A stretch of DNA of 64,000 bases from Stutzerimonas stutzeri (GTDB lineage: Bacteria; Pseudomonadota; Gammaproteobacteria; Pseudomonadales; Pseudomonadaceae): NCBI GenBank assembly GCA_019056435.1, contig CP077641.1, positions 3,410,001 to 3,474,000 on the forward strand, written 5' to 3'. This document shows, piece after piece, positions 47,390 to 56,291 of this stretch. Numbering within the stretch: the first letter of the stretch is position 1; every line of letters begins with the position of its first letter. The notes under the pieces are model-generated. The model had not been told where the DNA came from. It saw only the letters and a list, made by a program, of their open reading frames with translations, and made no database searches. A program made the translations under genes and the position numbers.

Positions 47390-48590
47390 TCATGGCGTCG
47401 CCTCGCTCAGTCGGCACTCGCTTTCGGGGCGGTCGAAGCCCAGGGTGTCGAGCTCACTGGTCGGATGCAGGAACCCTTCCTGCGGCGAGTTGCTGACCAA
47501 CCCGCGCGGGTGCACTAACGGGATGGGCTGGCGCAGCTGGCCATTCCAGGCGCGGAAGGTGAGCTTGCGACCCTTGAAGCCATCCACCGGCAGCGTCTCG
47601 CTGAGCGACAGGTCGCGGATGGCCTGCGCGTCGTCGGTGCCCAGTTTGGTGATGGCGGTGGCCAGGCTGCGCACGCCGATCCAGGCGGCGAAATCGCGGT
47701 CGTTCATCCAGCGCTGGGCGTGGGCTTCGAAGCGCTTCTGCAGCTGGGCGGCGCCATAGGTCTCGACCGTCTTGTGCCAGCCGGTCGGCGTCAGGCCCTG
47801 GGTGCCGGCCACCGGTCGCGGCAGCCAGGTGTGGTAGGGCACGTATTCTCCGAAATCGCCACGCTCGTCCGCCACCACCACCACGTCGTACTCGTCGGCC
47901 TGGGTGAACAGCGGCATGTCGGCCTGGGCGGTGCGGCGCTGGTCGTTATCGAAGGTCCAGGGCTTTTCCTCGATGATCCTGTGGCCGAAGCGTTTGGCCG
48001 CGCGCTTGAGCGCGGTGGCGTACGCCTGGTCGTCTGCGGTCGGGCCGCTGATCAGCAGCCAACGTTTCCAGCGGCGCACGGCGAGAAACTGCGCAAGGGC
48101 GTCGGCCAGCATGCTGCGGCTGGGCAGGGTGTGCAGCACGTTGGGCAGACAGCGGGCGGTGCGCAGGCGGTCGTCCGGGCTGCCGGCGTTGATCAGCAGG
48201 CTGTCGGGCATCGCCTCGGCGAGCTGCTGCAGGCTTGCGGCGGGGGTGTTGACGATGAACAGCCGCAAGCCCTTGGCATGCAGCGCGCGGGCGGCTGCGA
48301 GGGAGGGCGTCGGGCGTCTCGCCTTCGGCGCTCTGCAGGCTGTAGCTGTGCTTGAGAAAGCGCCCGGTGGTGTTGCTGTCGGCAATGGCGAGCTCCGCGC
48401 CGCGCAGGCCCGCGTCGCTCGGCTCGGGAATGACGTTGGATAACAACGGACCGGTGTCGGGCTGATAGGCCAGGTAGCCGATGCGCACCGCCAGACCTTC
48501 GGGTGTGGCACTGGCGATGCCGGCGAAGCAGGCGAGGGCGACCAGCCAGCCGGCGCGGGCCAGCCCGGCACATGAAAGAAGAGGGCGCAT
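47390..48590 (-). CDS. PQQ-associated ABC transporter, branched-chain-type binding protein (frameshifted)
   Basis: ATG 48590, with GGAG upstream, starts MRPLLSCAGLARAG and a signal peptide ending ATPEG. The mature protein begins LAVRIGYLAYQPDTGPLLSN and breaks at 48301-48307 (one extra base), then resumes AAARALHAKGLRLFIVNTPAAS...KRWLLISGPTADDQAYATALKRAAKRFG. This is a Leu/Ile/Val-binding-type fold of the set linked to PQQ alcohol dehydrogenases. It likely leads the four-gene operon; a TACTACCTTGGTA box lies upstream. Confidence 0.87.
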
Positions 48591-48669
48591 GGACGACTCC
48601 TGTGGCGTTGCGGCCAGCATAGGAACCATGGCGGGGAGGGGAAATATGCAGAAAGTACCAGTGGCTGTG

Positions 48670-48682
48670 TACCAAGGTAGTA
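48670..48682 (-). promoter_or_regulatory. TACCAAGGTAGTA box upstream of PQQ-associated operon
   Basis: TACCAAGGTAGTA (TACTACCTTGGTA toward the gene) is the best copy of the recurrent motif, 80 bp before the binding-protein ATG. A second partial TACCA lies at 48656. It contains the palindrome TACC-AA-GGTA. Confidence 0.55.
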
Positions 48683-48808
48683 AACCGGCACGGGGCAGCG
48701 CCTCCTAGCGGGCTGCGGCTGCGGGGGTGAGACGAGCACGGCCCGTTTCGCTGTGCCATAGTCCAGAGCCGTTCAGCCGATACCCGGCCGTCTCTACAAG
48801 GAGCCACC

Positions 48809-49123
48809 ATGATCAAGGTCAGCGTGATGTACCCCAATACCCCCGGGGCACGGTTCGATCACGACTACTACCGAGACACGCACCTGCCGCTGCTCAAGGC
48901 GCGCCTGGGTGATGCCTGCCTGTATTACACGATCGACCGGGCCTTGACCGGGCCGGCCGATGTGCCGGCACCCTACGTCGCGATGTGCCACATCTTCTGC
49001 GCGTCGCTCGAGGCGTTCCAGGCGGCTTTCGCGCCCCATGCCGAGGAGATTGTCGCCGACATCGCCAACTACACCGACCTGGCACCGATCCGCCAGATCA
49101 GCGAGGTCGTGGTCGGCCACTGA
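48809..49123 (+). CDS. EthD-family small protein
   Basis: The 104-residue protein MIKVSVMYPNTPGARFDHDYYRDTHLPLLKARLGDA carries the EthD ferredoxin-like fold, with the conserved FDxxYYxxxHxPL motif. Such proteins bind small hydrophobic molecules or act as accessory factors for ether/alcohol degradation. No direct partner is seen. An AAGGAG lies before the ATG. Confidence 0.88.
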   Translation: MIKVSVMYPNTPGARFDHDYYRDTHLPLLKARLGDACLYYTIDRALTGPADVPAPYVAMCHIFCASLEAFQAAFAPHAEEIVADIANYTDLAPIRQISEVVVGH

Positions 49124-49257
49124 GGGAGGGTGCAGAATTCGGTGGCATGGCTGGCTGAACGAAGCACAGCGCCGCGACAGGCTCGGCGCGTTGCTCGAAG
49201 CGGACGGCTGGGAATGGCGCGATGTCTACGGCGACGATAGCGCTGGCTGAGTCGCCG

Positions 49258-50574
49258 TCAGTTGTGCAACTGACTGGCGAACTGGCCGACCGCACTCACG
49301 ACACGCTGGGCGCCGTCCTGAATCTCGACGATGACTGCGCCGGCCTGGTTGGCGAAGTCCAGCCCGCTTTCGGCCTGGCTGCGGCTGGCCGACATGCTGC
49401 GCACGGCGGCTTGAGCCAGGTCCTGGTTCTTGCCGACCACGCCGACGATCTCTTCGGCGGCCTTGCTGCTGCGTGCCGCCAGCTGGCGGACTTCGTCGGC
49501 CACGACTGCGAAGCCTCGGCCCTGATCGCCGGCGCGGGCAGCTTCGATCGCCGCGTTGAGCGCCAGCAGGTTGGTCTGGTCGGCGATGTCGCTGATGGTC
49601 TTGAGGATCGAGCTGATCAGCTGGGATTGCTTGTCCAGCGCCTCGATGCCGTCCGACGCTTCCTTCATCTGATTGGCGATGCGGCGCATGACGTCGACCG
49701 TCTGCTGCACCACCGCCGCGCCGCGCTGGGCACTCAGGTCGGTCTGTTGGGAGGTGCTGTAGGCGATGGTCGCGGCTTCCGAGACGGCTATCTCGCGATT
49801 GACCTGGTCGGTGATGACGGTGGCGAACTTGATCACCTTGTAGAGCTTGCCGTAGACGTCGTGGACTGGGTTGTAGGAAGCCTCCAGCCAGACGATCTGT
49901 CCGCGCGAGTCGACACGCTTGAAACGCTCGACCACGAACTCGCCACGGTTGAGGCGTGCCCAGAAGTCCCGGTAGGCCGGCGATTCGGTTTCTTCGCGCT
50001 CGCAGAACATGCGGTGGTGCTTGCCCTTGATCTGGTCCAGGCGATAACTCATGCCGTCGAGAAACTGCTGGTTGGCGGTGAGCACGTGACCGTCCAGGTC
50101 GAACTCGATGACGGCGGTCGAGCGCTTGAGCGCGGCGATCACGCTCTCATGCTCGCGCGAGGTGGCAATGGTTCGGGTCAGGTTGTTGGCGCAGAGGGTG
50201 AACTGGCGCAGGGTGCCGTCGGCCGTCTTGATCGGTTGCCAGATCGAGCGCAGCCAGGCTTCGTTGCCGTTGGCCTGCAGCAGGCGGAAGGCGCCGCTGA
50301 GATGCTCGCCTCGCTGCATTGAACTCTGCAGGCTGGCGTAGTTGGGCTCCTTCTTGAATTCATCGGTAAAGAAGCTATCGAGCGGCCGGCCGACGAGGTC
50401 TTCGAGGCGGTAGCCCATCTCGCTGAGGAACATCGGGTTGGCGTGCTGAACGCGACCCTGGGTATCGACCTCCAGCACCATCATCTCCCTGTACAAGGAC
50501 TCCTTGATCTGGCGATTGGTCGCGACTTCCTCGCGCAACTCGGCCAGCTCTTGCTTCAGCTTCTTGTTGAACAT
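49258..50574 (-). CDS. Soluble PAS-PAS methyl-accepting chemotaxis protein (BdlA-like)
   Basis: The 438-residue protein has no membrane segment. Two PAS domains (~25-130 and ~145-265: [42 protein letters not shown]) precede a chemoreceptor signalling domain with the hairpin core [28 protein letters not shown]. This layout and length match BdlA, which controls biofilm dispersal in P. aeruginosa, and related Aer-like receptors. Which signal it senses is unknown. Confidence 0.9.
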   Translation of the reverse strand: MFNKKLKQELAELREEVATNRQIKESLYREMMVLEVDTQGRVQHANPMFLSEMGYRLEDLVGRPLDSFFTDEFKKEPNYASLQSSMQRGEHLSGAFRLLQANGNEAWLRSIWQPIKTADGTLRQFTLCANNLTRTIATSREHESVIAALKRSTAVIEFDLDGHVLTANQQFLDGMSYRLDQIKGKHHRMFCEREETESPAYRDFWARLNRGEFVVERFKRVDSRGQIVWLEASYNPVHDVYGKLYKVIKFATVITDQVNREIAVSEAATIAYSTSQQTDLSAQRGAAVVQQTVDVMRRIANQMKEASDGIEALDKQSQLISSILKTISDIADQTNLLALNAAIEAARAGDQGRGFAVVADEVRQLAARSSKAAEEIVGVVGKNQDLAQAAVRSMSASRSQAESGLDFANQAGAVIVEIQDGAQRVVSAVGQFASQLHN

Positions 50575-50643
50575 AGTTCCGTACCCGATGAATAGGCGAG
50601 CAACGCTTGCTCCTCCACGTTCTCGGCATAGCCAAACCGTTCC

Positions 50644-51132
50644 TCAATGCCGTTCATCAAAAAAGCGCGTGGAGGCGTCCGCCGTCGTTGACAGCAGGTG
50701 AAACTGCCGTGCGGGGGCACCGTTGCGCTCAGGCGTGGCCGGTACTTCGTAGGGCTCGCCGACGAACTCGATCAGGCAGAAGCCGTTGCCAAAGGGGTCG
50801 CTCAGCGTGACCAGCTGGCCCCATTCGAACGGACGGATCGGCGTCTCCTGCAGGGCCCCGGCCGTGACGGCGCGGGCAGTGGCGGTGGCAATGTCCGGAA
50901 CGACGAAGTCAGGATGAATGGGCGTCCAGTGCCGGGACCAGGGATGCGCGGCGCCGGCCGGTGCCGGATCCGGTTCCGCTCGTTCGATCAGGTAGAGACG
51001 GCACCCGGCGCCAAGCATTTCGGCGGCGCCTCCGTCGAACAGCGAACGGCTGTAACGCAGGCCGAGCGCCGCTTCATAGAAGCGGACACCACGGTCGAGA
51101 TCCGCCACGTCGATATTCAATAACAGATACAT
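50644..51132 (-). CDS. VOC-family (glyoxalase/bleomycin resistance-like) protein
   Basis: This 162-residue protein has a vicinal oxygen chelate fold: LLNIDVADLDRGVRFYEAALGLRYSRSLFDGGAAEM, WTPIHPDFVVPDI and LVTLSDPFGNGFCLIEF with the expected metal-ligand positions (H, E). The reaction is unknown. It lies 9 bp after the DUF421 gene on the same strand, so both may form an operon. Confidence 0.87.
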   Translation of the reverse strand: MYLLLNIDVADLDRGVRFYEAALGLRYSRSLFDGGAAEMLGAGCRLYLIERAEPDPAPAGAAHPWSRHWTPIHPDFVVPDIATATARAVTAGALQETPIRPFEWGQLVTLSDPFGNGFCLIEFVGEPYEVPATPERNGAPARQFHLLSTTADASTRFFDERH

Positions 51133-51141
51133 CCCGGGCCC

Positions 51142-51687
51142 TCAGAGCGGTACGTCGCGCGGGCCCGGCGTCATCACCCCGGAGAGGCTGGAGCGGCTGT
51201 CGGCGGAGCCAGCCTTCACCACGCTGAAACTGCCGTCGGTTTCGAGAATGACCGCTTCGACCTCGTCCAGTGCTGACAGGCCGCTTGAACGGATGGCCGA
51301 GCGGACTTCATCCTCGGTTACCCGCGCTGCCCGCATCGCGCCGCCCAGCATCATGCCCTGGTAGAACAGCAGGGCGGGTTCGCCCGTCACCATCTTTCGC
51401 ACCCAGCCCACGCGCACGCTCGTCCAGGTGACCAGGTATTGCAGGCCGATGAGCAGCGCGAGCGCCAGCGTGCCCTCGGCGAGCGACACATCGCGGTTGA
51501 GCAGGATGGTGGCGAAGGTCGACCCCAGCGCGACGGTGACGATCAGGTCGAAGGCGTTCATCTTCGATAGCGTCCGGCGACCGGAAAGGCGCAGCAGCAC
51601 GATCAGATTGATGTAGGCGAGCACGCCGATGACCAGGGTGCGGACCAGTGTCGACCAGCCGCTGAAAAACATGCCTTCCACCTGCAC
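51142..51687 (-). CDS. DUF421 (YetF-like) membrane protein
   Basis: The 181-residue product has three N-terminal helices (TLVIGVLAYINLIVLLRLSGRRTLSKMNAFDLIVTVALGSTFA). It has the DUF421 signatures RTLSKMNAFDLIV and, in the cytoplasmic part, GEPALLFYQGMMLGGAMRAARVTEDEV...RSSGLSALDEVEAVILETDGSFSVV. A YetF-type protein of unknown function. It is upstream of the VOC gene. Confidence 0.9.
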   Translation of the reverse strand: MQVEGMFFSGWSTLVRTLVIGVLAYINLIVLLRLSGRRTLSKMNAFDLIVTVALGSTFATILLNRDVSLAEGTLALALLIGLQYLVTWTSVRVGWVRKMVTGEPALLFYQGMMLGGAMRAARVTEDEVRSAIRSSGLSALDEVEAVILETDGSFSVVKAGSADSRSSLSGVMTPGPRDVPL

Positions 51688-51758
51688 CTCCTCGTGAGCG
51701 TCTGTGGGGTAGACGCCATCTCGGCCGAGGGGTTGCAGCGGGTGCGTGATGGAGCGAC

Positions 51759-52404
51759 CTATGGGGTTGAATTGCCGGGCGGCATGATGCGGTCGGCCAG
51801 CAGCCGTTCGGGGTCATCGCCCAATGCGAGAAAGACCTGCAGCGCGGCATACGCATCGCTTGCGGCATACCGACGCTGCGCCTCGCTCAGGACCGGGTTG
51901 GCCCAGTTGGAGGTGGAAATGCTCCGTGACTTGCTGACACGGGCGCCGAGTACGCCCGCTACAGCGCCACGCAAGCCGACCTGGCCCTTCTTGCCCTGGT
52001 AGCGCAGCGTCGTGCCGGAGGTCGATGAACGGGCGCAACTCGATGTCAAGCCGCGTGCGCAAGCGCGAACGATCGCTGCCCAGGCCGAAGCCCACCTTCA
52101 ACACCTGTGTGGCCTCCAGCACCGTCCTCGCCGCTGCGACTGCACCCTCGACGCCGACCTGAAACAGAAAGGCCTTCTCCGGCGTGGCGAGCTGGATCAG
52201 ATGCGGCCCGGTAGAAACCTCCCCTGCTCGAAAGGTCGGCTTGGATTCGGTATCGAAGCCTACGTGGCGCCAGGCCATGAGCGCGTCGACCGCTTCGGCC
52301 AATTGCGCGGGTGTCTCCGGCGTGACGATGCGCTCGCTGGGTAGTGGCTCCAGGCGGGGCAGGGTGTCCAGGTCGGTAATCAGGGGAATGCGGATCAGGG
52401 GCAT
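51759..52404 (-). CDS. RNase D-like 3'-5' exonuclease domain protein (frameshifted)
   Basis: The start MPLIRIPLITDLDTLPRL (ATG 52404) leads to VGFDTESKPTF (first DEDD acidic pair), then FLFQVG and VLKVGFGLGSDRSRL. At 52017-52018 one extra base breaks the frame between RPFIDL and GTTLRYQGKKGQVGL; it resumes to SNWANPVLSEAQRRYAASDAYAALQVFLAL, with the final Y..SD motif. A DEDDy 3'-5' exonuclease, possibly for RNA or DNA, of ~214 residues. No HRDC domain. Confidence 0.84.
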
Positions 52405-52464
52405 CGAGGTGCTCGGCAGGGGAAACGGCAAGACGGTAGGAGAGGCTTTCAGACAATAGCCGGT

Positions 52465-52920
52465 TCATAGCGCCGATGGAGCATCGAATGCCTTCGTGGC
52501 AATGCCGCATCGAAGCGCGGAGGGCATTGCGTCAACCGAGGCAGCCAAAGGGTTACGACGGGGGTGCGGCTTGGCTCCCGATGCGCAGTTTCTCTTGTCC
52601 CACTCAACCGGGCAATCGCGGGAGCTGCCCATCGCGGTGCCCTGGAAGGTCGCGTAGTGCCGGCGTGCGCCGGACAGGGCGGCGTCCGTCCGATTGGCCT
52701 CGTTGAATCTGCCATCTACAGATTGGCGTCGTCAGGTTGGCGCCGGCGAGATCGGCCTTGTTCAGCCTGCTCATCTCCAGGTTGGCCAGTCGAGATCTGT
52801 GTTTTCGCCTGGCTCCATGAGTGCCGCGCAGGCGCCAATCGCCCTACTACCAAGGAAGGAGATGCCGACCACCAAAGCAGGATTCAGCTGATCCCGCACG
52901 GCCTCCAAGATGCTCAGCAC
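52465..52920 (-). pseudogene. Pentapeptide-repeat protein, fragmented
   Basis: Minus-strand translation gives ILEAVRDQLNPALVVGISFLG, then a run of A(D/N)Lxx repeats: LANLEMSRLNKADLAGANL, DANL, and GRFNEANRTDAALSGARRHY, with a tail GSSRDCPVEWDKRNCASG. These pieces are in different frames, joined only by about three one-base changes. The right end runs into the pedF upstream region, so its true start is uncertain. Either a decayed gene or another victim of the indels seen elsewhere; moderate trust. Confidence 0.42.
52848..52860 (+). promoter_or_regulatory. TACCAAGGAAGGA box upstream of pedF
   Basis: TACCAAGGAAGGA begins 126 bp before the pedF ATG, within CTACTACCAAGGAAGG. The dehydrogenase at the right edge has TACCAAGGAACTA 124 bp before its ATG. 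Nearly identical sequence and distance make a shared activator site likely. Confidence 0.55.
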
Positions 52921-52973
52921 GCGCTCCGACTGGGGCGGCCTTGCTCAGTACTCGAAAACCAACGGTGGTAGCC

Positions 52974-53411
52974 ATGAACAATAAAATCGCACGGCGCACG
53001 CTCTTCGCTGCAGGTCTGCTGGGTTTCGCCGGCCTGGCCCTGGCCCACGGGGACGTCACGCCCCAGAAGGTCGAAACCAAGGGCCTGACGCCGCTGGGTG
53101 AGGAATGGGTAGACGAGAACCCGTATCGGGCACCCAGCGAAGACCATGACAAGGCCGTCGAGATCGGCTCGTCCGCCTACAACCAGAACTGCGCCCGCTG
53201 CCATGGCCTCGAGGCGATCTCCGGCGGGATCGCCCCCGATCTGCGTGAGCTCGAAGCCAGCTACGACGGTGACGAGTGGTACAAGGAGCGCGTGATCAAC
53301 GGTGCGGTGCGCGACGGTGCCGTGTATATGCCGCGCATGGCCGACTACCTCAGCCAGGAAGCGCTCTGGGCGATCCGTACCTATATCGAAAGCGAAGCAG
53401 CCAAGCGGTGA
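52974..53411 (+). CDS. pedF: Cytochrome c-550 (PedF type)
   Basis: ATG 52974 gives 145 residues with a signal peptide (MNNKIARRTLFAAGLLGFAGLALA). The mature part is HGDVTPQKVETKGLTPLGEEW...AYNQNCARCHGLEAISGGIAPDLREL, with one CxxCH haem site and distal Met in VYMPRMADYL. It matches the PedF cytochromes that take electrons from PQQ-dependent alcohol dehydrogenases in the periplasm. The downstream binding-protein gene starts at its stop. Confidence 0.93.
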   Translation: MNNKIARRTLFAAGLLGFAGLALAHGDVTPQKVETKGLTPLGEEWVDENPYRAPSEDHDKAVEIGSSAYNQNCARCHGLEAISGGIAPDLRELEASYDGDEWYKERVINGAVRDGAVYMPRMADYLSQEALWAIRTYIESEAAKR

Positions 53412-53416
53412 TCGCC

Positions 53417-54304
53417 ATGCGCCAGTTGTTCGCAGGTCTGTGCCTGTTGCTGGCCTGCGCGCTGGCCCGGGCGGATATCGTCAAGGTCCGCGCGTACGAC
53501 GACATCATCGATTCGGGCGTGCTCAAGGTCGCCATGTACGAGCGGTTTCCGCCGTACAGCTTCATCGCCGACGGAGAGCCGCGCGGCGTCGATGTCGAGC
53601 TGGCGAACGCACTGGCCGAGCGCCTGGGGCTGAAGGTCGAGCTGCTCTGGGTCACGCCGGACGAAACGCTCGACGATGACTTGCGCAACTTCATCTGGAA
53701 AGGCCACTACCTGCGGCCAAACGTGCTCGCCGACGTGATGATGCGCGTGCCCTACGATCGAGAGTTCGCCTACAAACAGAACGAACTGGGCGAGCTGATC
53801 AACGAGCTGGTGGTGATGTTCGGGCCGTACCAGCGCGAGCGCTGGCAGTCGGCCTATGACGATCGCCGCGTGAAGGCATTGGCCAGTGTCGGCGTGCTGC
53901 GCTACCACCCGGTCGGGGTCGAGGTCGAAAGCGTGCCGTCGTTCTACCTGGCCTCGGTATTCAACGGCAGCATCGCCAAGATGCTTCACCATTACCCGAC
54001 CGCCCAGGCGGCGTTCGCGGCCATGCGGGCCGGGGAGGTCGACGCCACCATGGCCATGCGCGGCGAGATCGACTGGTTGCTGCACGAGACCCGCGACAGT
54101 CACCTCAGGCTCGGTGAGAACGCCTACCCCAACATGGGCAAGCAGGCGTGGGACCTGGGCATGGCCGTGCACGAATCCAACCGCCAACTGGCCTATGCGC
54201 TGGAAGGCGAGCTGGAAACCTTGATACGCGACGGTGACGTCGAACGCCTCTACGCGCGCTACGGTCTGCGCTACGAATTGCCGGAGCTGTACCAGGCGGA
54301 GTGA
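53417..54304 (+). CDS. Quinoprotein-associated periplasmic binding protein
   Basis: ATG 53417 (a GTG at 53408 overlaps the pedF stop as GTGA) gives ~295 residues with a signal peptide (MRQLFAGLCLLLACALARA). The SBP_bac_3-type domain reads DSGVLKVAMYERFPPYSFIADGEPRGVDVELANALAERLGLKVEL. It contains long insertions (WKGHYLRPNVLADVMMRVPYDREFAY) typical of the binding proteins found beside methanol/ethanol quinoproteins (MoxJ-like). Probably helps maturation or electron-transfer complexes rather than transport; coupled to pedF. Confidence 0.87.
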   Translation: MRQLFAGLCLLLACALARADIVKVRAYDDIIDSGVLKVAMYERFPPYSFIADGEPRGVDVELANALAERLGLKVELLWVTPDETLDDDLRNFIWKGHYLRPNVLADVMMRVPYDREFAYKQNELGELINELVVMFGPYQRERWQSAYDDRRVKALASVGVLRYHPVGVEVESVPSFYLASVFNGSIAKMLHHYPTAQAAFAAMRAGEVDATMAMRGEIDWLLHETRDSHLRLGENAYPNMGKQAWDLGMAVHESNRQLAYALEGELETLIRDGDVERLYARYGLRYELPELYQAE

Positions 54305-54383
54305 GGCATCGAGCCCCTCCGGTACCTGGGGCGGGTTTGACCAGAGCCCCGCGTACCCACAACCGCAACAGAAAAATACGCGT

Positions 54384-54423
54384 TCTTTACGCCGGCAAAG
54401 CGGTTCGGCAATCGAATCTTTAC
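54384..54423 (+). promoter_or_regulatory. Direct repeat TCTTTACGC upstream of kdpFABC
   Basis: TCTTTACGC occurs at 54384-54392 and again at 54417-54425, 33 bp apart (three helical turns), 55-95 bp before kdpF. KdpE binds T-rich TTTACA-like sites, so this pair may be its target; not proven. Confidence 0.38.
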
Positions 54424-54479
54424 GCGCGCCCGGCCGACCATCTCCGTACCTGCAATCGCGCGTCGTACGGAGCCATCCC

Positions 54480-54569
54480 ATGTCCTTTCTCGACGGGCTT
54501 TCACTGAGCCTGGCCATCCTCCTGTTCGTCTATCTGCTCGCAGCGCTGCTACGCGCCGAACGCCGTTAG
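54480..54569 (+). CDS. kdpF: K+-transporting ATPase subunit KdpF
   Basis: This 29-residue peptide, [20 protein letters not shown] followed by AALLRAERR, is one membrane helix with a basic C-terminal end, the normal KdpF. It sits 8 bp before kdpA. It stabilises the KdpABC complex in the inner membrane. Confidence 0.9.
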   Translation: MSFLDGLSLSLAILLFVYLLAALLRAERR

Positions 54570-54577
54570 GGGGTCAC

Positions 54578-56291
54578 ATGAACGTCAATGACTACGGGCT
54601 GATCGCGGCTTTCTTTCTCATGGTGTTGCTGCCGGCGCCTTGGCTGGGTCGCTACCTGTACCGCGCGATGGAGGGTCAGCGCACCTGGCTGACACCCGTG
54701 CTGCAGCCAGTCGAGCGCCTGTGCTATCGCCTCGCGGGTGTGGATGGCGAGCGCGAGCAGGACTGGAAAAGCTACAGCCTTGCATTGCTGTCGCTTACCG
54801 CGGCGAGCTTGCTGGCGCTGTTCGCCATCCTCGTGCTTCAGGCTCACCTTCCGCTGAATCCTCAGGCCGTGCCCGGCATGAGCTGGGATCTGGCGCTCAA
54901 CACAGCGGTGAGCTTCGTCACCAACACCAATTGGCAGGCCTACAGCGGTGAGGCGCAACTGAGCTATTTCAGCCAGATGCTGGGGCTCGGCGTGCAGAAT
55001 TTCGTCAGTCCCGCGGTCGGCCTGGCGGTGCTGGTGGTGCTCTGCCGAGCGCTGGCACGTCGCTCGTCTCGTGACGTCGGCAATTTCTGGGTCGATCTGA
55101 CGCGTGCCGTGCTCTACGGCCTGCTTCCGCTGAGCCTGGTGCTGGCCCTGCTGCTGGTGTGGCAGGGCGTCCCGCAAAGCCTGCATAGCTACGTCAGTGC
55201 CGTCACCCTGCAAGGCTCGGAACAGAGCATTCCGCTTGGCCCGGCCGCCAGCCAGATCGCGATCAAGCAGCTGGGCACCAACGGCGGCGGCTTTTTCGGC
55301 GTCAACTCCGCGCATCCGTTCGAGAACCCGACGGCGTGGAGCAACCTGCTCGAGATGGCTTCGATTCTGCTGATTCCGGCGGCCCTCGTATTCATGTTTG
55401 GCCACTACGTTCGCGATCTGCGTCAAAGCCGCGCGATCCTGGCCTGCATGCTGGTGCTGTTCTGTCTCGGGCTCGGTGCCACCGTGTTGGCCGAACATCA
55501 ACCGAACCCGGCCTTCAACGCGTTGCCGGTCGAGCAGGGCGGTTCATTCGAAGGCAAGGAAAGCCGGCTGGGCATTACGGCTTCTGCACTCTGGGCGACG
55601 GCCACCAGCGCGGCGTCGAACGGATCGGTCAACGCCATGCACGACAGCTTCAGCCCGCTGGGCGGTCTGGTGCCCATGTTCAACATGATGCTGGGCGAGA
55701 TCATTTTCGGCGGTGTGGGCGCCGGGCTGTACGGGATGCTGTTGTTCGTCCTCGTCACCGTGTTCCTGGCGGGCTTGATGATTGGCCGCACGCCGGAATA
55801 CCTGGGCAAGAAGCTCGAAGCGCAGGAGGTTCGGCTGCTGGTTGCGACCTTGCTGGTCATGCCGCTCGGCGTGCTGGTACTGACCGCGCTGGGCGTGAGC
55901 TTCGCGGGACCGGCCGAGTCGATCAGCAACCCCGGACCGCATGGGTTCAGCCAGATCCTGTACGCCTATACGTCCGGGACCGGAAACAACGGTTCGGCCT
56001 TTGCCGGCTTCGGCGCCGCGACGCCCTATCACAACCTGATGATGGCCCTGGCCATGTTGCTGGGGCGCTTCGGATTCATCCTGCCCGTGCTGGCCATCGC
56101 CGGAAGCATGGCGGCGAAAGCGTCGGTGCCGGTCGATGCGAACAGCTTTCCCACCCATGGGGCCCTGTTCGTCGTGCTGTTGAGCCTGGTGATCCTGCTC
56201 GTCGGTGGCCTCACGTTTCTTCCTGCGCTGGCACTGGGGCCAGTCGCCGAACACTCTCTCCCTGCTCACCGCGTCCCAAGGAGCCTTATGA
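54578..56291 (+). CDS. kdpA: K+-transporting ATPase subunit KdpA (3'-end frameshift)
   Basis: [22 protein letters not shown] begins the channel-like subunit. The four selectivity-filter regions are present: [44 protein letters not shown] and [16 protein letters not shown]. As printed the frame runs straight into kdpB without a stop. One extra base around 56253-56260 hides the natural end [18 protein letters not shown] and a TGA at 56289-56291 that overlaps kdpB. About 570 residues; translocates K+. Confidence 0.9.

Noticed and set aside
49130..49250. Short plus-strand frame after the EthD gene (ends GWEWRDVYGDDSAG)
   Set aside because: Could be a gene remnant, but no start signal or family match; too weak to annotate.
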